Source: Roseburia sp. (lineage in GTDB: Bacteria > Bacillota > Clostridia > Oscillospirales > Ruminococcaceae). Taken from it: DNA of 45,218 bases. The notes under the pieces were generated by a model, which worked only from the letters and a program-made list of their open reading frames with translations, was not told the DNA's origin and searched no databases. The translations under genes and the position numbers were made by a program. Positions within the stretch are counted from its first letter, which is position 1. Every line of letters starts with the position of its first letter. Of the stretch, positions 7,509 through 15,602 are shown piece by piece. The stretch lies in contig JAMPCH010000019.1 in the NCBI GenBank assembly GCA_023666265.1, positions 1-45,218 of the forward strand, in the 5' to 3' direction.

Positions 7509-7826
7509 ATGACGTTTGACTGTTCCATTACTTGGATCGCGGACGGTCCCGACATCGGATATTTTATATCGGTCGAGGATAATGATAAATTGATCGATGA
7601 CAATAAAATGCCTGTTGTGTGTCCGAATAATCGATTGGAAGCTTCGCTTACTTCGGAACAAAAGCAACTGATCCAGCGTTACTTAAAACCGAATGAGACC
7701 GCAAAATTTTCGGTAACGATCAGCGGGTATTCGAGCCGGTCGAGCGTACAAGTATGGTATTGTGACAGTCCGAAAACAGGGTCGCTGTTTTTAGACGTTA
7801 GCAAAATAAAATCTCTCGGGAAGTAA
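7509..7826 (+). pseudogene. Detached C-terminal part of the Ig-like secreted protein
   Basis: In frame with the preceding gene, separated only by TAG plus six sense codons. 105 residues from the ATG at 7509, beta-rich (FDCSITWIADGPDIGYFISV, later KFSVTISGYSSRSSVQVWYC), with no signal peptide, so translated alone it would stay in the cytoplasm. An AAGGA lies only 4 bases before the ATG. Either a nonsense mutation has split the gene, or reinitiation or read-through makes some of it. TAG is used as an ordinary stop elsewhere (3552), so recoding is unlikely. Confidence 0.55.
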
Positions 7827-7869
7827 GCGGAAATCGCTTTAAACAAATCATTTACAGGAGGACAAGACC

Positions 7870-8571
7870 ATGAAAAAAACATTCAAACTTTCCATTCTCG
7901 CGCTGTTGATCGCGGCGCTGACCGCTTCCATGCTGATGATAACGGCTTCGGCGGCGAGCTTGGAGGAGCTTTCAACGGAGATCAAATCGGGAGAGGTCAT
8001 AAAGGAGCAATTTTATTCCAATGGAGCAGCAGAGAAATATTACAAAATCAATGTTTCCGAAAAAGGGGAATTGAAAATATCCTTTGATAATACTGTACAA
8101 ACGATAACTTATCAGGTATATAATAGCAAGGGCGAACGGATAAGTAGTTCGGATTATTATGCCGAAGTTGGACAGATGTACCCGTATTATGCTGATTGGA
8201 ATTATATAGTTGAAAAAGCAAAGGGATTCGCCATATACAATGTCAATAAAGGTACTTATTATATTAAAATTGGGGTTAGTAAGGTAGGAAACGGTGCAAT
8301 GAAAATGACCGCCGAATTTCCCTCCGACGATACCCCCGCGACAAAATCCATTCGCTTAAAGATCACGCTCGACGAGGGCGATACGATCCGCCTTGGGGCG
8401 ATCCTCGACCCGGAGGACGCGGAAGAACCGAAATGGACAAGCAGTAACAAAAAAGTCGCCACGGTCTCAAGCTCCGGGAAGGTGAAAGCGATCTCCGAGG
8501 GGACGGCGACGATCAAATGTAGATCGGGCGGAAAAACGCTGAAGATCAAGCTTGTCGTTGAGGCGGCGTAA
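7870..8571 (+). CDS. Secreted protein with PPC-like and Ig-like group 2 domains
   Basis: 233 residues. Signal peptide MKKTFKLSILALLIAALTAS to about 28 (cut near ITASA-A). Middle part (about 35-150) resembles a pre-peptidase C-terminal beta-sandwich (FYSNGAAEKYYKINVSEKG, later GTYYIKIGV). The C-terminal 155-232 is a BIG_2 domain (PKWTSSNKKVATVSSSGKV). CAGGAGGA lies 8 bases before the ATG. DNA of the middle domain is clearly richer in AT than the BIG_2 part, with a sharp change near 8310, suggesting domain shuffling. Substrate unknown; surface binding or adhesion is inferred. Confidence 0.75.
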   Translation: MKKTFKLSILALLIAALTASMLMITASAASLEELSTEIKSGEVIKEQFYSNGAAEKYYKINVSEKGELKISFDNTVQTITYQVYNSKGERISSSDYYAEVGQMYPYYADWNYIVEKAKGFAIYNVNKGTYYIKIGVSKVGNGAMKMTAEFPSDDTPATKSIRLKITLDEGDTIRLGAILDPEDAEEPKWTSSNKKVATVSSSGKVKAISEGTATIKCRSGGKTLKIKLVVEAA

Positions 8572-8591
8572 ATTTGCCGAAAAGGAAAGGA

Positions 8592-9377
8592 ATGTCTGAT
8601 ATGTTTTGTAAAAATAGCGGGCAGGAATTAGCTGATGACGCGGAATATTGTCGCAAGTGCGGAACGCCGGTCACTGCCCAAAATATTGTTTCGCGCCCGT
8701 CGACAAACAAATTCGGGAAATTTGTGACCGCGATGATGATCACGGATACCGTTTCCTTACTTGTTATCGCCGTGTTTGTGATCGCATTGTATGTAAATTT
8801 GACGGAATTAAGCGAAAAAATTGAAAGCGAAGGCAGCTTAGAGGTCAGCGTATTCTCCGATGAAGGATCGGATGACGAAGACGAAGATGACAACAACGGT
8901 GACGAAGACGAAGATGACAACAACGGTGACGAAGACGAAGACGAGGACGAGGACGAGAACGACAATCGCTTTGATGATTACGATGACCTCTCGAATGACG
9001 GATATTATTATGAGGATGAATACGATTCGAGCCGGTACGATGAAGAAACGGAGAATACTTCGCAATTTACCGCGAGCAGTTTTCTCGGAACATGGTCGTA
9101 TACCAGTTACATAAGCGAAAAGACGGTAACGTTTTATTCCGACGGAACTTTCAGCGGAAGTATACCGATATATTTCCTCGACCGTAGCGTTTCCACTTAT
9201 TTTACGCTGAGTAACGGCGATTGGTCGTTTTTAGAGCAGGAGCAGGTCTTGAGCGTCCGCGATATTATGTATTCGTTCAGCCCGTCTAAATTGCACGTTG
9301 AGATGACGGGCGACATCCTAACGATCTATTTCGATGAGATCGGCGGAGACTCTTGTGTGCTTACAAAAGTAAAATAA
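8592..9377 (+). CDS. Zinc-ribbon-like membrane protein with acidic repeat and lipocalin-like C-terminus
   Basis: 261 residues from the ATG at 8592 (AAAAGG six bases upstream). The ATG at 8601, giving MFCKNSGQEL, and a TTG at 8574 are alternatives. Layout: a short zinc-ribbon in which one of four ligands is lost (CKNS in place of CxxC, then CRKC); a membrane helix (about 48-72); an acidic Asp/Glu/Asn low-complexity linker (about 92-125) built on 27-base DNA repeats; and a C-terminal domain (about 165-261) starting FLGTWSYTSYISEKTVTFYS, resembling small lipocalin-like domains of Firmicutes membrane proteins. It starts 20 bases after the previous gene, so probably the same operon. Function unknown. 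Confidence 0.65.
   Translation: MSDMFCKNSGQELADDAEYCRKCGTPVTAQNIVSRPSTNKFGKFVTAMMITDTVSLLVIAVFVIALYVNLTELSEKIESEGSLEVSVFSDEGSDDEDEDDNNGDEDEDDNNGDEDEDEDEDENDNRFDDYDDLSNDGYYYEDEYDSSRYDEETENTSQFTASSFLGTWSYTSYISEKTVTFYSDGTFSGSIPIYFLDRSVSTYFTLSNGDWSFLEQEQVLSVRDIMYSFSPSKLHVEMTGDILTIYFDEIGGDSCVLTKVK
8874..8957 (+). repeat. 27-base tandem repeat coding for an acidic linker
   Basis: Two identical 27-base units (8874-8900 and 8901-8927), each coding DEDEDDNNG, and a partial, further diverged third. Prone to slippage in steps that keep the reading frame. Confidence 0.85.
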
Positions 9378-9473
9378 CAGATCAAGGAGGTGATAATATC
9401 GTAATGGAGATCAAAGTATATTTGAGGTTTAAAATTAAAAGTCAGTTCTTTGGACAGGAAAGGAAGGTCTAAA

Positions 9474-12026
9474 ATGAAAAAAGTAATTTTCGCATTTTTA
9501 CTGGCAGTATTTACGGCGGCGTTTCTATGCGTCCCGTCAAGCGCGGCATGGCTCAGCTCTGAGGCGCCGGTCATGAAATACGGCTCCACCGGGTGGTCTG
9601 TTACACAGTTACAACAGGATTTAAATACACTCGGATACGGTCTGTCGACCGACGGGAGCTTCGGTCCCGCGACGCTGAACGCCGTAAAGGATTATCAGTC
9701 GCAGATGGGACTTGAGGTGGACGGAAGCGTCGGACCCGCCACAAAAAACAGTATTATTTCCACGATCAACTCCTATGAAAGCAGTACGTCGATCCAAATC
9801 CCCGGATCGGGCGCTATGACGAAAGGCAGTAAGGGGATCCGGGTAAGATTTCTGCAAAAAATGCTTTGTTTGCTTGGCTATCCCATTGATATTGACGGGA
9901 GCTTCGGAAACGCAACATATGAGGCAGTACGATCCTTCCAAAGCGATTACGGGATCGCGATAGACGGCTCTTGCGGTCCGGAGACGATACAATACATAAA
10001 CGGCGCGATCTTAGGGACTTATTCTCCAAAGCCCGTTCAGACAGAGCCTCCGATCGTAACGACCGTTCCCGAGACGACTACGACGCCTCCGACGACAACT
10101 ACACCCGCTACAACAACGACTGCACGCACGACTACGACTACTCCCGCGATAACAACGACAGCGCGCACGACTACAACTGCCCGCGCAACCACTACTGTTC
10201 CGAAGGCGGAGACGACCACAAAAGCAAAAACGGTTTCGACCGAGAAGGAGGTTGTTCCCGAGAAAACAACAGTCACACCCGCCGAAGAATCCGAGCCGAT
10301 TTTTGATGACTCGGAGCCGGAATCCGAGCCGGATGCGACAACGACAGAACGCGAAATTTTGCCGGAGATCATTACAGACCCTCGGATCGATTCGGGCGCG
10401 GCGTTACAATACGGCAGCAAGGGGGATCGGGTAAAACAGCTCCAGCGTTGTTTGGTTTATCTCGGATGGGAGATCGAGGTAGACGGGAGTTTCGGAAACG
10501 CTACGAGAAACGCCGTCAAGGAATTTCAGAAAAAATACGGCTTAACGGTCGACGGAAGCTGCGGTCCGGCGACGAGAGCCAAGATCAACGAAGTATGTGA
10601 AAGCACAATTTACGCAATGTCGATCGATACCGATAAGGAGAGTAAGACCTGCGCTGTCGGCGGCACGATCTCCCTATCCGTAAAATATTCTCCGATAAAC
10701 GCAAACACCGGGAAAACGGTTCAGTGGTCTTCCTCGAATAAAGCGATCGCAACGGTCGATAAAGACGGAAAGGTGACGGGAGTCAGCGCCGGGAATGCGA
10801 ATATTACCGCGACATTCCGCGCAAGAGACGGCTACACTTTTAAAAAGGTATTTAAATTAACCGTAAAGGTCATTCAGCCGAAAAGTATTCAGATCGAGCG
10901 AGAACCGATCGGAAAGCTAAGCGACGAGATCATCCCGGTGGGTTATTCCGTTAAACTCAACGCGGTCGTTAAGCCGGACAATGCGATTACGACCGTAAAA
11001 TGGAAATCCTCCGCTCCCGAGTACCTGAAGGTCGATTCCGACGGGACGGTAACGGGCATAAAAGCAACTCTGGGAAACGCCTCAGCCGGTGTGTTCATTT
11101 CAACTGAGACTGTGACCATAACAGCGACAGCGGACAACGGCGTAAAGACAACGAAAAAATTCCGCGTAGTAGAATACAAGCCGAAATCGTTTGAACTCAA
11201 GTTGAACGATAAGGTCATCAAGAATAAAGGAACTTATACGTTCAATACAGGCGATCAAATCAAGATCGAGAAAAGTTTTGAGCCGGTTTATGCGCTTTCC
11301 GATCTTCAATTTAAGGTAGGCGATAAGAAGATCGTCGAGATCGACGGAGATCAGCTGAAAGCGATCTCGCCCGGAGAAACAACGGTTACATGTAAAACAA
11401 AAAATTCCAAAGTGTCGGTTCAGTTTACGGTGAAAGTGGAGGATGCTAAGTGGCAATGGCCGCTTCCGCTTGATAAATCGAACTGGATCAGCGGAGAATT
11501 CTGGCAAGAAAGATCTAATCATATGCATAGAGGAATTGATATTGCTGTTGGAAATGGTACTGATGTTTTGGCAACTAGAGATGGAACAATCGCCTATGTA
11601 CATTCGAAAAAAACAGGAGCACGTGGGCTTTATGTTGTCGTCGACCACGGAGATGGCTATTACTCGATTTACCAGCATCTTAGCGAGAGTCTAAAAAATG
11701 TCGGCGATTTTGTAAACAAAGGAGATGTGATTGCAAAATCGGGCGATTCAGGCTCAGCGGGAAGTTATCACCTGCATTTTGAAGTAAAGCGAGGCTGTAA
11801 AATAGGGTTGCGAGATACCGTTGTCGTTACGGAGGTGGTTAATAAAATCGATAACTTAGCTAATCCTTCTCCGCTGATTCAGTGGAGCGGAATCGGTCCA
11901 AGTTTCAAAAAAGGAGATTATTTGGACGACATATTTATCGATCGGATAGAATATGATAAACTCCCCAAAAACTTGTACAACGACTATTCAAAATATCGTA
12001 ACTATATGAATGAACCAAGAGGATAA
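9474..12026 (+). CDS. Secreted modular peptidoglycan hydrolase: three PG-binding domains, Ig-like domains, M23 endopeptidase
   Basis: 850 residues. Signal peptide 1-25. PG_binding_1 domains at about 35-97, 115-178 and 311-372, each with the DGSFG and DGS(V/C)GP signature. Thr/Pro linker 190-250, then an acidic stretch to 300. Ig-like group 2 domains at about 383-465 (VQWSSSNKAIATVDKDGKVT), 470-565 and 572-655. M23/LytM domain at about 660-775 with zinc ligands His685, Asp689 and His768 and catalytic His735 and His766, so it should cleave peptide cross-links of the cell wall. The ATG at 9474 has AAAGGAAGG upstream. The DNA changes to AT-rich codons from about 11500, in the peptidase domain, hinting at an acquired module. 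Terminator follows at 12127. Confidence 0.9.
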   Translation: MKKVIFAFLLAVFTAAFLCVPSSAAWLSSEAPVMKYGSTGWSVTQLQQDLNTLGYGLSTDGSFGPATLNAVKDYQSQMGLEVDGSVGPATKNSIISTINSYESSTSIQIPGSGAMTKGSKGIRVRFLQKMLCLLGYPIDIDGSFGNATYEAVRSFQSDYGIAIDGSCGPETIQYINGAILGTYSPKPVQTEPPIVTTVPETTTTPPTTTTPATTTTARTTTTTPAITTTARTTTTARATTTVPKAETTTKAKTVSTEKEVVPEKTTVTPAEESEPIFDDSEPESEPDATTTEREILPEIITDPRIDSGAALQYGSKGDRVKQLQRCLVYLGWEIEVDGSFGNATRNAVKEFQKKYGLTVDGSCGPATRAKINEVCESTIYAMSIDTDKESKTCAVGGTISLSVKYSPINANTGKTVQWSSSNKAIATVDKDGKVTGVSAGNANITATFRARDGYTFKKVFKLTVKVIQPKSIQIEREPIGKLSDEIIPVGYSVKLNAVVKPDNAITTVKWKSSAPEYLKVDSDGTVTGIKATLGNASAGVFISTETVTITATADNGVKTTKKFRVVEYKPKSFELKLNDKVIKNKGTYTFNTGDQIKIEKSFEPVYALSDLQFKVGDKKIVEIDGDQLKAISPGETTVTCKTKNSKVSVQFTVKVEDAKWQWPLPLDKSNWISGEFWQERSNHMHRGIDIAVGNGTDVLATRDGTIAYVHSKKTGARGLYVVVDHGDGYYSIYQHLSESLKNVGDFVNKGDVIAKSGDSGSAGSYHLHFEVKRGCKIGLRDTVVVTEVVNKIDNLANPSPLIQWSGIGPSFKKGDYLDDIFIDRIEYDKLPKNLYNDYSKYRNYMNEPRG

Positions 12027-12126
12027 TCTCAAATTATATCCACAAAAAGCCTACTTGTTATTTCGATTTGCATTTTATTATGTCAGTCCATATAATAAAA
12101 AAGTTAATATCATAAAACAGCTATCG

Positions 12127-12170
12127 AATACCGATTTTCGCCCATTTCAAAACGAAAATCGGTATTCTTT
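12127..12170 (+). terminator. Intrinsic terminator after the M23 hydrolase gene
   Basis: AATACCGATTTTCG (12127-12140) pairs with CGAAAATCGGTATT (12153-12166) in a perfect 14-bp stem, followed by CTTT. Confidence 0.8.
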
Positions 12171-12198
12171 GCTAAAAAATCAAAAGGAGTATTTCACG

Positions 12199-12345
12199 AT
12201 GCATACAAAACGAAAGAAGTTCATTTTACTGATCTTCGTAGCGTTATCGCTGTTTCTTTCATCCTACTCCGCCACGAATGACAAAAACCAAATTGCCGAA
12301 TACAGTAAGGCGGTCGATTCGGACAAGCGAAGCGAATCCGCTTGA
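12199..12345 (+). CDS. Small exported peptide, possibly a decayed lipoprotein
   Basis: 48 residues: MHTKRKKFILLIFVALSLFL plus a short polar tail. AAAAGGAG lies 10 bases before the ATG. The sequence LFLSSYSATN looks like a lipobox (LSSC) in which Cys has become Tyr, and the mature part is only about 25 residues. It may be a truncated lipoprotein or a secreted peptide. No family recognised. The 145 bases after it hold only a short GC dyad. Confidence 0.45.
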   Translation: MHTKRKKFILLIFVALSLFLSSYSATNDKNQIAEYSKAVDSDKRSESA

Positions 12346-12490
12346 AACGCGAAATCAGTTTGTTGCTTAATTCATTCCCACAGGGGGCTCTTTGTGCTGT
12401 CTGCACAAATTGGGGCGGGACGCTCTCCCGGGGAGCGGTATTTTCGTTCTCTCTGTTCGGGCGAAAAATTTTTCGTCGGGTCGGCGCTTA

Positions 12491-13204
12491 TCACGTGATC
12501 TTCTCCAGCTCCCTCCTGAGCCGCTTGATGATCCTTTTTTCGAGCCGCGAGATATAGCTTTGTGAGATCCCGATAAGGTCGGCGACCTCCTTTTGGGTCA
12601 GCTCCTTCCCGTCCACGAGCCCAAAGCGCTTCTCCATAATGAACCGCTCGCGCGGCGCGAGCTTCGCGACCGAGTCGAGGAGAAGCTTTTTCTCCGCCTC
12701 GTTCTCGATATTTTCGTTGACGACGTCCGTGTCCGTCCCGAGGACGTCGGATAAGAGAAGCTCGTTCCCGTCCCAGTCGATGTTGAGCGGCTCCTCGATC
12801 GAGATCTCGGAGCGGTACTGGTTCGACTTTCGTAAAAACATCAAGATCTCATTCTCGATACAGCGCGAGGCGTAGGTCGCGAGCTTGATGTTTTTATCGG
12901 GGCTAAAGGTGTTGACCGCCTTGATCAGACCGATCGTCCCGATCGAGATCAGATCCTCGATCCCGATCCCCGTCGCCTCAAACTTTTTCGCGATATAGAC
13001 GACGAGCCGTAGATTATGGATAATGAGCATATCCCGCCCCTTGGCGAAATCCGTCGCGAGGAGCGCGAACGCCGTCTCCTCCTCCTCGCGCGTGAGCGGC
13101 GGAGGGAGAGAGTCCGCCCCGTTGATATAATAGATCCCGAGCGGGCGCTCCCGCCGAAGGAGCCGCTCGAGGATCTCCGTCAGCCGCTGATCCAGTACCT
13201 GCAT
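12491..13204 (-). CDS. sigE: Sporulation sigma factor SigE (mother-cell)
   Basis: 237 residues, as in Bacillus SigE. Early mother-cell sigma factor of sporulation, made as an inactive pro-protein at the membrane. Seen: [18 protein letters not shown] at the processing region, region 2 with [18 protein letters not shown] and [32 protein letters not shown], and region 4 helix-turn-helix with [20 protein letters not shown]. The block from 70 to 150 is close to word-for-word with known SigE. It lies 31 bases after spoIIGA, the classic operon; the usual third neighbour sigG is not here. AGGGAA lies about 8 bases before the ATG. Confidence 0.95.
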   Translation of the reverse strand: MQVLDQRLTEILERLLRRERPLGIYYINGADSLPPPLTREEEETAFALLATDFAKGRDMLIIHNLRLVVYIAKKFEATGIGIEDLISIGTIGLIKAVNTFSPDKNIKLATYASRCIENEILMFLRKSNQYRSEISIEEPLNIDWDGNELLLSDVLGTDTDVVNENIENEAEKKLLLDSVAKLAPRERFIMEKRFGLVDGKELTQKEVADLIGISQSYISRLEKRIIKRLRRELEKIT

Positions 13205-13235
13205 TGTATCGTTCCCTGCCTTTCAAAAATATAAC

Positions 13236-14060
13236 CTATAATAATAATTTCGGGTTTATGATCGCGTCGAAATCGCCGTCGCCCAGCTCCTTCCCCACCC
13301 CGATCAGTGCCTCGACCGTCTTTTCGTTCGCCGCCTCGTCCGTGACCGTGATCTCCTCGGCGCGAAACGCCGCGATACAGCCACCGCCCCCGACCGTCGA
13401 ATAGGGGATCAGCCTTATCCCCGAGGGCGGCGCGGCGTCCGCCGCGTCGATCCCCTCCGGCGCGATCGGACGGATCGCCCCCGCGCGGCATACGATCACG
13501 GGAAGCCCCGTCAAAAAATCGTGGAGATGATTCCCGCTGTCGGGATAGGCGACGAGGACGACGCTCTTGCCGTTATTCCTAATCTTTAAGGACAGGCGCG
13601 CGTCCGCCGAGGGTCGATCCAAAAAGCGGCGTAAGAGTAAAACGAGGAAGTAAGCGCCTGTCGTCCCGCCGACGAGGATCGGGATCGAGACATTGAGATA
13701 GACGTACCCGCCCGCCTCAGAAAAGACCGCGCTCCCCGCCCATTCCCGTAACAGGATCGCCGTCCCACAGATCAGCATACCCACGCCAAGCACCGCGAAA
13801 AATCGAAGAAAAAACCGCCTCAGCCCCGAAAAACCGAACGCCGCGAGCGTTAATAGGAGCGTAAAGCCCGCCTTTAGCAGGACTGCCCCAAAAAAAGGGA
13901 AGGAAAAAGCCGCCGTCGCGGAGGATAACCCGCCAAAGACCGAGGCGAGGATCAGCCGCCGCGTTTTAAGCCTCTCGCGGAGGAGCCGCGCCGCCGCCCT
14001 CAGCGTAAAATAGGTCACGTAAACATTCACGACGATCAAAACGTCTATGTAGACGACCAT
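13236..14060 (-). CDS. spoIIGA: SpoIIGA, pro-SigE processing peptidase
   Basis: 274 residues from the ATG at 14060 (GGGTGAGG just upstream; an in-frame GTG at 14069 is the alternative). N-terminal half with about five membrane helices (1-145), C-terminal half a pepsin-like single-domain aspartic protease with the active-site PDSGN (Asp174), comparable to the DTGN motif of Bacillus. The family cuts pro-SigE in the mother cell after a signal from the forespore. Directly upstream of sigE in the same direction, which confirms the call. Confidence 0.9.
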   Translation of the reverse strand: MVVYIDVLIVVNVYVTYFTLRAAARLLRERLKTRRLILASVFGGLSSATAAFSFPFFGAVLLKAGFTLLLTLAAFGFSGLRRFFLRFFAVLGVGMLICGTAILLREWAGSAVFSEAGGYVYLNVSIPILVGGTTGAYFLVLLLRRFLDRPSADARLSLKIRNNGKSVVLVAYPDSGNHLHDFLTGLPVIVCRAGAIRPIAPEGIDAADAAPPSGIRLIPYSTVGGGGCIAAFRAEEITVTDEAANEKTVEALIGVGKELGDGDFDAIINPKLLL

Positions 14061-14085
14061 TATCCTCACCCGCCGATCTGACTCT

Positions 14086-14118
14086 ATTATAACGCTTGTA
14101 TTTTGTGAAATTTGTCAC
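14086..14118 (-). promoter_or_regulatory. Probable Spo0A-dependent spoIIG promoter
   Basis: On the minus strand GTGACA (14118-14113), 21 bases, TATAAT (14091-14086). The abnormally long spacer mirrors the 22-base spacer of the Bacillus spoIIG promoter, where Spo0A-P substitutes for normal -35 contacts. TTTGTCACT and TTTGTGAAA on the plus strand are weak 0A-box-like sequences overlapping it. Confidence 0.55.
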
Positions 14119-14142
14119 TTTTGGGGGGCGCGAAAAAAAAGA

Positions 14143-14171
14143 TTGACAAACCCCAAAAATACGGCTATAAT
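14143..14171 (+). promoter_or_regulatory. Sigma-A promoter of the four-helix membrane protein gene
   Basis: TTGACA (14143-14148), 17 bases, TATAAT (14166-14171): full consensus, 25 bases ahead of the start codon. Confidence 0.85.
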
Positions 14172-14195
14172 AATACTGGAAAGGAGTCGGGCGAG

Positions 14196-14927
14196 ATGAT
14201 CTCAAACTTTATTTATCAAAAAAACGTCGATAGTCTTCACGAGCGGATGCAAAGGGTCAACCGCGCGTATCGGCTCGCCTTTCGCTTTGTTTTTTATACG
14301 TGCCTGATCTTTTTCGCGATCCAGATCTTTTATAACGCGCTCCTGTTATTTACGATGTCGCTCGCGTGGATGCGCGAGATCCAAGATCAGCCGACGAACA
14401 TCAACTGGCGCTTCTTTTTCCCCGATCCGCTGATCTACGGCGTCCCGCCGCTCGGCGTGATCCTCGGCTACTGCGCCTTTTACCGTAAAATGCGGGTCGT
14501 TAAGGTGATCTTTTTTTTATTGGATATCGCGTACCTGATTGCCTGTATCGTGATGCTCGCCTTGGGATATGACGAGACCTCCTATGTCTGCGCGATCTTG
14601 GTCTCGATCGCCTCGCTTACAGTCACGATCGACTGCTTCCGCGCGGATAAGGAGGATCTCCTTTTATCCAAGATCCCCGGCTATCCCTGGTTCGATCCCA
14701 TGCTGATGGAGGACGTTCTCCCCGACCTCGAGGCGCGGGAGGCGCTTCGCTTCCGCGAAAAGTCCGCCGACGAACTGATCGGCGAGCGCGACCGCGAATA
14801 TCTCGAACAAAACCCCAAAAGCGAGTCGGCGATCGCCGAACAAAAGCGGCGCGAGGAGGAGCGCGATCAGGCGATCGCCGACTGGCTCGACGAAATGCTC
14901 GAGCCGACGAAGGAAAAGACAGAATGA
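14196..14927 (+). CDS. Membrane protein of unknown function
   Basis: 243 residues from the ATG at 14196 (GGAAAGGAG 11 bases upstream, just behind a consensus promoter). Four hydrophobic helices (about 28-55, 79-95, 103-125 and 128-146) and a charged, helical cytoplasmic tail (160-243) rich in Glu, Arg and Lys. No motif that I recognise. Monocistronic: own promoter and terminator, divergent from spoIIGA. Confidence 0.7.
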   Translation: MISNFIYQKNVDSLHERMQRVNRAYRLAFRFVFYTCLIFFAIQIFYNALLLFTMSLAWMREIQDQPTNINWRFFFPDPLIYGVPPLGVILGYCAFYRKMRVVKVIFFLLDIAYLIACIVMLALGYDETSYVCAILVSIASLTVTIDCFRADKEDLLLSKIPGYPWFDPMLMEDVLPDLEAREALRFREKSADELIGERDREYLEQNPKSESAIAEQKRREEERDQAIADWLDEMLEPTKEKTE

Positions 14928-14931
14928 AAAT

Positions 14932-14969
14932 CGACCGATCCCGAAACAACAACTCGGGGTCGGTCTTTT
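14932..14969 (+). terminator. Intrinsic terminator
   Basis: GACCGATCCCGA (14933-14944) pairs with TCGGGGTCGGTC (14954-14965), then TTTT. Confidence 0.85.
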
Positions 14970-15054
14970 AAAATATTTTTTTGGAAGGCGTGTAAGATTT
15001 CACTTTTTCATACGCATAAAAGGGTGAAAAGAGCGATCGGGGGTGAAAGGGATC

Positions 15055-15600
15055 ATGGCGAACGACGAGCGCGACAAGGAAATACTCGGACTGCTCCGAA
15101 GCGACCCGGAAAAGGGCTTAAAAGCGCTGATCTCGCGGTACGGCGGGCTGGTTCGCGCCGTCGTCGGGCATAGCCTCCTCCGCGCCGCCGACGCGGAAGC
15201 CTGCGCCGCCGATGCTTTCGGCGAATTTTATCTGTCCCTCGACGACTACGATCCGTCGAAAGGAAGCTTAAAGGCGTGGCTTTGCGCGATCGCGCGGCAT
15301 AACGCCGTCGACCTCGCTCGAAAGGATCGCCCGACCCTCTCGGCGGAGGAGATCGCGCTTATCTCCGAGGAAAAATCGCCGATAAACGAACTCGAGGAGC
15401 GGGAATTTCGAGGAGCCGTCCTCGCGGCGGTGAAGGCGCTCGGCGAACCCGACCGCGAGATCTTAGTGAGAAAGTTTTATTTCGGCGAATCCTCAAAAAG
15501 GATCGCCGCGCAGTTAAGGCTCTCGGTCTCAAACGTTGATACGAGAACATCCCGTGCGGTAGCGAAGCTTCGGAAGGAGCTTGAGGAATGGAGGAGGTAA
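15055..15600 (+). CDS. ECF-type RNA polymerase sigma factor
   Basis: 181 residues. Region 2 (about 20-85) contains DAFGEFYLSLDDYDPSKGSL and AWLCAIARHNAVD, typical of ECF sigma-70 factors. Region 4 (about 120-175) has REILVRKFYFGESSKRIAAQ and an RLSVSNVDTRTSRAVAKLRK recognition helix. Start chosen at ATG 15055 behind GGTGAAAGG; an upstream in-frame GTG (15043) is possible. Only two bases separate it from the next gene, a membrane protein that looks like its anti-sigma factor, so the pair probably senses a cell-envelope signal. Confidence 0.85.
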   Translation: MANDERDKEILGLLRSDPEKGLKALISRYGGLVRAVVGHSLLRAADAEACAADAFGEFYLSLDDYDPSKGSLKAWLCAIARHNAVDLARKDRPTLSAEEIALISEEKSPINELEEREFRGAVLAAVKALGEPDREILVRKFYFGESSKRIAAQLRLSVSNVDTRTSRAVAKLRKELEEWRR

Positions 15601-15602
15601 CG

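Noticed and set aside
10037-10420. Val/Ser-rich minus-strand frame opposite the Thr-rich linker of the hydrolase
   Set aside because: It is the antisense of a repetitive ACN/ACG threonine stretch, without start signals or family likeness.
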